The notes beneath the pieces were generated by a model. The model searched no databases. It saw nothing but the letters and a program-made list of their open reading frames with translations, and was not told the origin of the DNA. A DNA stretch of 54,569 bases, from contig NZ_JAHHZS010000028.1 in the NCBI RefSeq assembly GCF_022606295.1, positions 1 through 54,569 of the forward strand. The letters run 5' to 3'. A program made the position numbers and the translations under genes. The stretch comes from Arthrobacter bambusae (GTDB lineage Bacteria > Actinomycetota > Actinomycetes > Actinomycetales > Micrococcaceae). This document shows, piece by piece, positions 49,190-54,569 of the stretch (within the stretch, counting starts at the first letter, position 1; each line of letters begins with the position of its first letter).

Positions 49190-50410
49190 ATGTCGATCGC
49201 CTCAGACGCCAACGAGATGCAGGGAGAAATCGCCCGGTTCCGTCACGAGCTCCACCAGGAACCGGAAATCGGCCTGGACCTCCCGCGCACCCAGGAAAAG
49301 GTGCTCAAGGCGCTCGACGGACTCCCGTACGAAATCACGCTTGGCGAGAGCACGACGTCGGTCACGGCGGTCTTGCGCGGCGGCGCGGCACACGCTTCAG
49401 CCCGGAAGCCGGCAGTGTTGCTCCGCGCCGACATGGACGGCCTTCCTGTCCAGGAGCGCACCGGCGTCGAGTTCTCCTCGAAGATCGACGGCGCCATGCA
49501 CGCCTGCGGCCACGACCTCCACACCTCCATGCTCGCCGGAGCCGCAACCCTGCTGGCCGAGCGACGCGATCAGCTGGCCGGCGACGTCGTCCTGATGTTC
49601 CAACCGGGCGAAGAAGGCTTCGACGGCGCGGGCCACATGATCCGCGAAGGCGTCCTGGACGCCGCTGGCCGCCGCGTTGACGCCGCCTACGGCATGCATG
49701 TCTTCTCCTCCCTGGAGCCATATGGCCAGTTCTGCACCAAACCTGGCGTGATGATGAGCGCCTCGGACGGGCTCTTCGTCACGGTCCTCGGGGCCGGCGG
49801 TCACGGCTCGGCGCCGCATGCGGCCAAGGACCCCGTCACGGCGGCCGCGGAAATGGTTACGGCGCTGCAGGTCATGATCACCCGGCAGTTCAACATGTTC
49901 GATCCCGTAGTCCTGACCGTGGGCGTCCTGCAGGCAGGTACCAAGCGCAACGTCATCCCCGAATCCGCTCGTTTCGAAGCGACCATCCGCACGTTCTCGG
50001 AAGCCTCCCGCGAGCGGATGATGACTGCGATTCCGCAGCTGCTCAAGGGCATTGCCTCCGCGCACGGCCTGGAGGTGGACGTCGACTACCGCGGCGAATA
50101 CCCCATGACCGTCACTGACGAGGACGAGACCCACACCGCCGAGAACGTCATCTCGGACATGTTCGGCGGTTCCCGGCTCTCCCGCTGGGCCACGCCGATC
50201 AGTGGCTCGGAAGATTTCTCCCGGGTCCTGGCCGAAGTTCCCGGAACCTTCGTGGGCCTCAGCGCCGTGCCGCGGGGCGTAGACCACACCACCTCAGCGT
50301 TCAACCACTCCCCTTACGCCACGTTCGACGACGGCGTCCTATCCGACGGCGCGGCGCTCTACGCAGAGCTCGCGGTCTCCCGCATCGCCACCCTCGCCGC
50401 CGGCAACTAA
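49190..50410 (+). CDS. M20 family metallopeptidase/amidohydrolase (hippurate hydrolase-like)
   Basis: 406 residues. RHELHQEPEIGLDLPRT is the family N-terminal block. Metal and catalytic residues lie in LLRADMDGLPV, MHACGHDLH and QPGEEGFDGAGHM, with a late SGSEDFS histidine/acid region. Such enzymes remove acyl groups from N-acyl amino acids or hippurate. AGGAG precedes the ATG. It is followed 27 bases later by an MHS transporter, a pairing that suggests uptake and deacylation of one substrate, controlled by the divergent Lrp regulator (inference). Confidence 0.9.
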   Translation: MSIASDANEMQGEIARFRHELHQEPEIGLDLPRTQEKVLKALDGLPYEITLGESTTSVTAVLRGGAAHASARKPAVLLRADMDGLPVQERTGVEFSSKIDGAMHACGHDLHTSMLAGAATLLAERRDQLAGDVVLMFQPGEEGFDGAGHMIREGVLDAAGRRVDAAYGMHVFSSLEPYGQFCTKPGVMMSASDGLFVTVLGAGGHGSAPHAAKDPVTAAAEMVTALQVMITRQFNMFDPVVLTVGVLQAGTKRNVIPESARFEATIRTFSEASRERMMTAIPQLLKGIASAHGLEVDVDYRGEYPMTVTDEDETHTAENVISDMFGGSRLSRWATPISGSEDFSRVLAEVPGTFVGLSAVPRGVDHTTSAFNHSPYATFDDGVLSDGAALYAELAVSRIATLAAGN

Positions 50411-50437
50411 CCACCACCCAAGACCTTGGAGCAAGAC

Positions 50438-51730
50438 ATGACCGCAACCGTAGGCGCTTCAGCCACAGTGCAGGTTCACAAGTCCCACCTGCGGACCCTC
50501 ATCGGCACCGGCATCGGTAACGCCGTCGAATGGTACGACTGGGCAATCTACGCCACGTTTTCGCCTTTCATCGCCAGCGCGTTGTTCAGCAGTGCCGACC
50601 CCACGTCCGCGGTCCTCTCCACCCTGGCGATCTTCGCCGTCGGATTCGTGGCCCGGCCGTTCGGCGGTTTCGTCTTCGGCTGGATCGGCGACAGGATCGG
50701 CCGCAAGACGTCCATGACGTTCGCGGTAGGCCTCGCGGCTGTCGGCAGCCTGCTGATCGGTATCGCCCCGACATTCCAGGCAGTTGGAGCCTTCGCCTCC
50801 GTGATGCTCCTGGTGGCCCGCCTCATCCAGGGCCTCGCCCACGGTGGCGAGCTGCCGTCGTCGCAAACGTACCTGTCCGAAATGGCGCCCAAGGAAAAGC
50901 GGGGCTTCTGGGCAACGCTCATCTACACGTCCGGCACCGCCGGCATCCTTGCCGGGACCCTGCTGGGTGCCATCCTGACCGGGGTGCTGAGCAAGGCGGA
51001 CATGAACGCCTGGGGCTGGCGCGTGCCGTTCCTGGTGGGCGGTGCCTTGGGAATCTATGCCTTGGTCATGCGGGCCAAGATGAAGGAGACCGAGGCGTTC
51101 GAAGCCGAGGTGCCGAAGGAAAAGCGCGAGCCCATGTGGCCGCAGATCGTCAAGTACCGCAAGCAGGCCCTGCAGGTGATCGGGCTGACCGTTGGCCTCA
51201 CCGTTGTCTACTACATCTGGGGCGTCGTGGCTCCGAGCTACGCGGCCAGCTCGCTCAAGATGGATCGTGGAGCAGCCTTGTGGGCCGGTGTTATCGGCAA
51301 CATCGCTTTCATTGCGTCGCTGCCGTTCTGGGGCAAGCTGTCCGACCGCATCGGCCGCAAGCCCGTGCTGATCGTGAGTTCCGCGGGGGCGGCGTTGCTG
51401 CACTTCCCGATGACCTGGCTCCTCAAAGACTCCCCGTGGCAGCTGGCTGTTTCGATGTCTGTCATGTTGTTCTTCATCGCCGGCAGCGCCTCGATTGTCC
51501 CTGCCGTGTACGCGGAGCTGTTCCCGACCAAGATCCGCACCGTGGGTGTCGGCGTCCCGTATTCCATCTGCGTTGCGGTCTTCGGCGGGACGGCCCCGTA
51601 CCTGCAGACGTGGCTCGGCAGCATCGGCCAGGCCAACATGTTCAACGTCTATGCCGTGATCCTTTTGGCCATCGGCATCGCGTTCGCCTTCATGATCCCG
51701 GAAACCAAGGGCAAGGACCTGACACACTAA
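50438..51730 (+). CDS. MHS-type MFS transporter (metabolite:H+ symporter)
   Basis: 430 residues with 12 membrane helices. GNAVEWYDWAIYATFSPFIA and FGWIGDRIGRKTSMTFAVGL are the classic MHS-family motifs (ShiA, ProP, KgtP group). The ATG at 50438 with TTGGAGC upstream is preferred over a TTG at 50426. It probably imports the substrate of the M20 hydrolase, an acyl amino acid or organic acid. Family members transport shikimate, proline/betaine, citrate or ketoglutarate. Confidence 0.9.
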   Translation: MTATVGASATVQVHKSHLRTLIGTGIGNAVEWYDWAIYATFSPFIASALFSSADPTSAVLSTLAIFAVGFVARPFGGFVFGWIGDRIGRKTSMTFAVGLAAVGSLLIGIAPTFQAVGAFASVMLLVARLIQGLAHGGELPSSQTYLSEMAPKEKRGFWATLIYTSGTAGILAGTLLGAILTGVLSKADMNAWGWRVPFLVGGALGIYALVMRAKMKETEAFEAEVPKEKREPMWPQIVKYRKQALQVIGLTVGLTVVYYIWGVVAPSYAASSLKMDRGAALWAGVIGNIAFIASLPFWGKLSDRIGRKPVLIVSSAGAALLHFPMTWLLKDSPWQLAVSMSVMLFFIAGSASIVPAVYAELFPTKIRTVGVGVPYSICVAVFGGTAPYLQTWLGSIGQANMFNVYAVILLAIGIAFAFMIPETKGKDLTH

Positions 51731-51745
51731 ACTCCCCCGCTTGAA

Positions 51746-51811
51746 CCCAACTGGCTCGCAGGTAATGTCGTTTTGAGCCCTCATAACGACAACAACTGCG
51801 AGTCAGTTGGG
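51746..51811. repeat. Second copy of the CTGGCTCGCAG palindrome family
   Basis: Arms 51746-51772 and 51785-51811 resemble 43071-43136, but the left arm has changed bases (AGGTAATGTCG for AGTTGTTGTCG). It lies between convergent transporter genes and its right arm (51803-51811) encodes the last codons and the stop of the minus-strand MFS gene. Confidence 0.88.
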
Positions 51812-53098
51812 TTGGCCGACGTAGCGGTTGCGTCCTGCACGGAAACCGAAGAAAGCAGCCAATGAACCCACCACGAGGAACAAGATGCCGGCCGCCGAGA
51901 AGCCACCGGTCGCTTGGTGCAACTGGCCGACCATCAAGGTTCCCGTGGAGCCCAAGCCATAGCCGACGCCCTGCATCATGCCGGAAAGGTGCGCCGCGGT
52001 ATGCGAATCACGGGTCCGCAACATGATCATGGTCAACGCCACAGCCGTGAGGCTCCCCTGCCCCAGGCCCAGCAGTCCGGTCCACACCCAAATCAGGTCC
52101 GTGGGTCCGAAGATGCTCAAGGCGAAGCCGCCGCCGGTCATCAGCGCAACCACGGTGTTGATGACGCGCTGATCCTTGAACCGGGCTGCGAGCCCCGGAG
52201 CGATGAACGAACCAAGCATCTGCAGCACGATCGACACGGACACGATCAGGCCGGCCGTCCCGCCGTCGATCCCGCGGTCACGCAGGATCGGCGCCAACCA
52301 GGCGAACACGCTGAAGGACATCATCGCCTGCAACACCATGAAGATGGTGACTTGCCAGGCGACGGCGGAACGCCAGACGTTCGCACCGCCGTCGGCGGCG
52401 TTGTGGCGGACGGGATGCTGGCGAATCGCCAGAGGGAGGAAAAGCAAGAGTACGACGGCGGCGGGCAGCGCCCAGAACCACAGCGCCGAGGTCCAGTTTC
52501 CGGTCGCCGTGAAGACGGGATAGGTGAAACCGGCGCCAAGCGCTGCTGACGCGCAAATCGCCGTCGTATACAGACCGCCCATGAGCCCGAGCCGGTGCGG
52601 GAAATCACGCTTGACCACGCCGGGCAGCAGCACGTTGCAGAGCGCGATCGCGGCGCCGCACGCCGCGGTACCGGCAAGGAGTGCCGGCAAGTGCCCGGCG
52701 CCGGCGAGATCCACGGGACGGATCAGCAGTCCCGCTGTGAGCACTACCATCGCGCCGAGCAACACCCTCTCGGCACCGAACCTGCGGGCCAGGATCGGCG
52801 CCAGCGGCGCGAAGACACCCAGCAATGTCACCGGCACAGTAGTGAGGACAACCACCGCCCAGCCCGGCAACCCGGCGTCGGCGGTGACTTCCGGAAGGAC
52901 TGCCGAAAAACTCGAAAAAACCGTCCGCAGATTCAGGCCGATGAGCACCAGGCAGATCCCCAGGAAGACAAGTCCGCCTCGCGTCTTGACCAGCGTGGGC
53001 TCGGGCGCGGGAAGCTCGTCGATCTCGGCGTCGACGAGGATCTCGCGGGCGCCGGGGTGCGGCGTAGTGTTCTTGGGGGCGCTTGAAGCGGGGGTCAC
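51803..53098 (-). CDS. MFS transporter, CynX/NimT-like
   Basis: 431 residues from the GTG at 53098, which has CAGAAT 6 bases upstream. About 12 membrane helices. LVLIGLNLRTVFSSFSAVLPEV and WAVVVLTTVPVTLLGVFAPLAP are the CynX/NimT N-terminal features. The family includes cyanate and 2-nitroimidazole transporters; the substrate is unknown. The last residues (QPN) and the stop come from a palindromic repeat, so the C-terminus may have been altered by repeat insertion. A longer start upstream would cross the divergent trmB promoter. Confidence 0.85.
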   Translation of the reverse strand: MTPASSAPKNTTPHPGAREILVDAEIDELPAPEPTLVKTRGGLVFLGICLVLIGLNLRTVFSSFSAVLPEVTADAGLPGWAVVVLTTVPVTLLGVFAPLAPILARRFGAERVLLGAMVVLTAGLLIRPVDLAGAGHLPALLAGTAACGAAIALCNVLLPGVVKRDFPHRLGLMGGLYTTAICASAALGAGFTYPVFTATGNWTSALWFWALPAAVVLLLFLPLAIRQHPVRHNAADGGANVWRSAVAWQVTIFMVLQAMMSFSVFAWLAPILRDRGIDGGTAGLIVSVSIVLQMLGSFIAPGLAARFKDQRVINTVVALMTGGGFALSIFGPTDLIWVWTGLLGLGQGSLTAVALTMIMLRTRDSHTAAHLSGMMQGVGYGLGSTGTLMVGQLHQATGGFSAAGILFLVVGSLAAFFGFRAGRNRYVGQPN

Positions 53099-53200
53099 CA
53101 AACCATTCTGGCAGTCATGCTCATACCGGGGCGCCTCATGACGGGAGCGCACCCAGGGTCCGCCGCGGGCGTTTGGTGCCGCAACGGTATTCTGGAGGAG

Positions 53201-54124
53201 ATGAGTGAAACCCCAGAAACCCCTGAAACACCGCAGTCTGCGCGCCCCGTGACCCCCGGCAGCCAGGCCTCCTTCGGCACGTACGGCGGCCGGCCGGTCA
53301 GTTTCGTGCGCCGCGGGACGCGGCTTCAGGGCCGCCGCCAGGCCGCGTGGGAGGAGCACTCGGACCGCTGGGCCATCCAGGTTCCGCGGCACGTTGCCAA
53401 CACTTCAGTGCACCCGGACTACGTGTTCGACGCCGAAGCGGAGTTCGGGCGCAAGGCGCCGCTGATCGTCGAAATCGGTTCGGGACTCGGCGACGCCGTA
53501 TGCCACGCCGCGGAGGAGAACCCGGACAAGGATTTCCTCGCCGTGGAGGTCTATACCCCGGGCCTGGCCAACACGATGATCAAGATCAACAGCCGCGGGC
53601 TCAGCAACGTACGCGTGGTGGAGGCCAACGCCCCCGAGGTCCTGGCCACCATGCTCCCCGAGGGCTCGGTCAGCGAGCTCTGGGTCTTTTTCCCGGATCC
53701 GTGGCACAAGTCCCGGCACCACAAGCGCCGCCTCATCCAGCCGGCGTTCGCTGAACTCGCAGCACGGTCCCTCAAGAAGGGCGGCCTGTGGCGGATCGCC
53801 ACCGACTGGTCCAACTACGCAATCCACGTCCGCGAGGTCCTCGCCGGCTCCACCGAGTTTGAAAACCTGCACGACGGCGAGCGCACCGGCGAAGAGAGCC
53901 CCCTCACCCAAGTGTGGGAATCCGGAGTCGAATCCATGGTGGGCGGGGCACCTGTCAAGGAAGGCCGCGCCCCGGTCAGCACCGAGCACACCGGCCCCAA
54001 CGAGGGAGTGGACCACGTGGGCGGGTGGGCTCCACGCTTCGATGGCCGCATCCGCACCAGCTTCGAAAACAAGGCCCACGAGGCCGGACGCATGATCTTC
54101 GACCTCAGCTATCGCAGGATCTAG
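53201..54124 (+). CDS. trmB: tRNA (guanine-N7-)-methyltransferase
   Basis: 307 residues. VEIGSGLGD is the SAM-binding loop and FFPDPWHKSRHHKRRL the TrmB signature. It methylates G46 of tRNA to m7G. The N-terminal 60 residues are a Pro/Glu-rich, then basic extension longer than in E. coli TrmB, and an insertion near 245-275 is rich in Gly and Glu. TATTCT ends 7 bases before the ATG with GGAGGAG between, so leaderless initiation is likely. Confidence 0.94.
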   Translation: MSETPETPETPQSARPVTPGSQASFGTYGGRPVSFVRRGTRLQGRRQAAWEEHSDRWAIQVPRHVANTSVHPDYVFDAEAEFGRKAPLIVEIGSGLGDAVCHAAEENPDKDFLAVEVYTPGLANTMIKINSRGLSNVRVVEANAPEVLATMLPEGSVSELWVFFPDPWHKSRHHKRRLIQPAFAELAARSLKKGGLWRIATDWSNYAIHVREVLAGSTEFENLHDGERTGEESPLTQVWESGVESMVGGAPVKEGRAPVSTEHTGPNEGVDHVGGWAPRFDGRIRTSFENKAHEAGRMIFDLSYRRI

Positions 54125-54208
54125 CTTCACGACCGCGCCTGGGTTCTTTGCGCACCGCACAGGCACCGGATACCATGTGAGACGTGTCACCGAAAGGCGA
54201 CACGTGCT

Positions 54209-54214
54209 TATGAT
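54209..54214 (+). promoter_or_regulatory. -10 box before the glycine riboswitch
   Basis: TATGAT, followed by the riboswitch about 6-8 bases later, so transcription probably begins near 54220. An ACGTGTC/GACACGT hairpin just upstream (about 54182-54204) may end trmB transcripts. A -35 box is not clear. Confidence 0.6.
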
Positions 54215-54216
54215 CT

Positions 54217-54416
54217 GCGGCGGGAGAGTCCTGCCGGTACATTTTCAGCAGGCGCCGTAGGAGCAAATCCTCCCCAGGAATCTCTCAGGCCCATGTACCG
54301 CCGCGGCAAGGCAACTCTGGAAAGCAGTCCGGGCAACCGGACTCACCGACGGTGCAAGCGTCCAGCCACGAGGTGGAGACGCGGAAACTCTCAGGTCCAA
54401 TACAGAGCGGGGAGGA
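54217..54416 (+). ncRNA. Tandem glycine riboswitch upstream of lipA
   Basis: Two gcvT-type aptamers. The first has CGGGAGAGTCC, GCCGTAGGAGCAAAT and GGAATCTCTCAGG, and ends near GCAAGGCAACTCTGG (about 54217-54320). The second has ACTCACCGACGGTGCAAGC, GGAAACTCTCAGG and a closing AGAGCGGGGAGG (about 54320-54416). The GCAAAT/GCAAGC and CTCTCAGG blocks are the glycine-binding core. Usual targets are gcvT/gcvP or glycine transporters; here the next gene is lipoyl synthase. Confidence 0.93.
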
Positions 54417-54464
54417 ACCGACTCATCGTGGCGCGTGAGCGTCACCTGAATTTTGGAGTTCCTC

Positions 54465-54569
54465 ATGACCCTGGCACCTGAAGGCCGTAAGCTGCTGCGC
54501 GTTGAACAGCGCAACAAAGCCGTCCCGGTCGAACGCAAGCCCGAGTGGATCAAGGCCAAGGTCCAGATA
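54465..54569 (+). CDS. lipA: Lipoyl synthase, N-terminal fragment (cut by window end)
   Basis: Only the first 35 residues are in the window. MTLAPEGRKLLRVEQRN and VERKPEWIKAK match the N-terminus of actinobacterial LipA. LipA is a radical-SAM enzyme that inserts sulfur into octanoyl groups to make the lipoyl cofactor of GcvH and 2-oxoacid dehydrogenases. GGAG precedes the ATG, 48 bases after the riboswitch core. Catalytic motifs are outside the window. Confidence 0.9.
   Translation, partial: MTLAPEGRKLLRVEQRNKAVPVERKPEWIKAKVQI

Overview
The window is a high-GC chromosomal segment from an actinobacterium of the Arthrobacter type (Micrococcaceae). This rests on: a DUF3073 gene next to purF-purM, a LigC-type DNA ligase of 358 residues, a mycothiol-linked TIGR03086 domain, a HAIR heat-shock operator in front of clpB, and many start codons that look leaderless (a TANNNT -10 box ending 6-7 bases before the ATG/GTG). 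There is no phage, transposase, tRNA, rRNA or CRISPR. The genes are intact and densely packed, and many neighbours overlap by ATGA.

Layout. 82-5239 (-): amino-acid-type ABC importer with a D-2-hydroxyacid dehydrogenase and an amidohydrolase, divergent from a double-length Lrp regulator (5538-6464). 6596-8901: ureide/purine catabolism, with a PucG-like aminotransferase, OHCU decarboxylase and HIU hydrolase, but no uricase in view. 9032-15764 (-): SDR, aldehyde dehydrogenase, class I amidotransferase, glutamine-synthetase-like ligase, GntR/FadR regulator and APC permease, which together read as a gamma-glutamylation route for an amine or amino alcohol. 15901-19123 (+): small membrane protein, purF, purM. 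19195-22715: VOC protein, SRPBCC/TIGR03086 fusion with ArsR regulator, DUF3073, and a septum-formation-like membrane protein. 22716-25385 (-): clpB with HAIR operator. 25552-30047 (+): SRPBCC protein, DUF4031-HD protein, ComB-family protein, then a PadR-DUF1048-ABC exporter operon. 30101-36699: sialidase-like protein, poxB, YccF protein, ligC, lipoprotein, SRPBCC/ArsR pair. 36802-40924: trpF, HutD, a guanidine-III riboswitch controlling a pair of Gdx-type SMR exporters, aldo/keto reductase, MBL hydrolase. 41036-45418: DEAD-box helicase with a terminator in its leader, methyltransferase, MFS exporter. 45572-51730: two secreted phosphoesterases, then a second double-length Lrp regulator divergent from an M20 amidohydrolase and an MHS-type transporter. 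51803-54569: MFS protein, trmB, and a tandem glycine riboswitch in front of lipA, which is cut by the window end.

The strongest findings are two riboswitches. The guanidine-III aptamer at 38413-38453 keeps the conserved blocks CCGGACGA, GTACCCGG and GACAAGAC, and it precedes two SMR proteins that each carry all five guanidinium-exporter (Gdx) key residues in register. The tandem glycine riboswitch at about 54217-54416 precedes lipoyl synthase instead of a glycine-cleavage subunit, linking glycine sensing to supply of the GcvH cofactor. A second theme is at least three families of palindromic or tandem intergenic repeats (GTGAGCGAGCG, CTGGCTCGCAGTTGTTGTCG and GGACATGTCC types). They fill convergent gaps, in two places sit in divergent promoter regions, and in two places supply the stop codon of the adjacent gene.

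Start codons were moved inward from the longest open frame wherever a Shine-Dalgarno sequence, a leaderless -10 box, an upstream stop codon or family length supported it. Functional names come from motif recognition by eye, with no database search.
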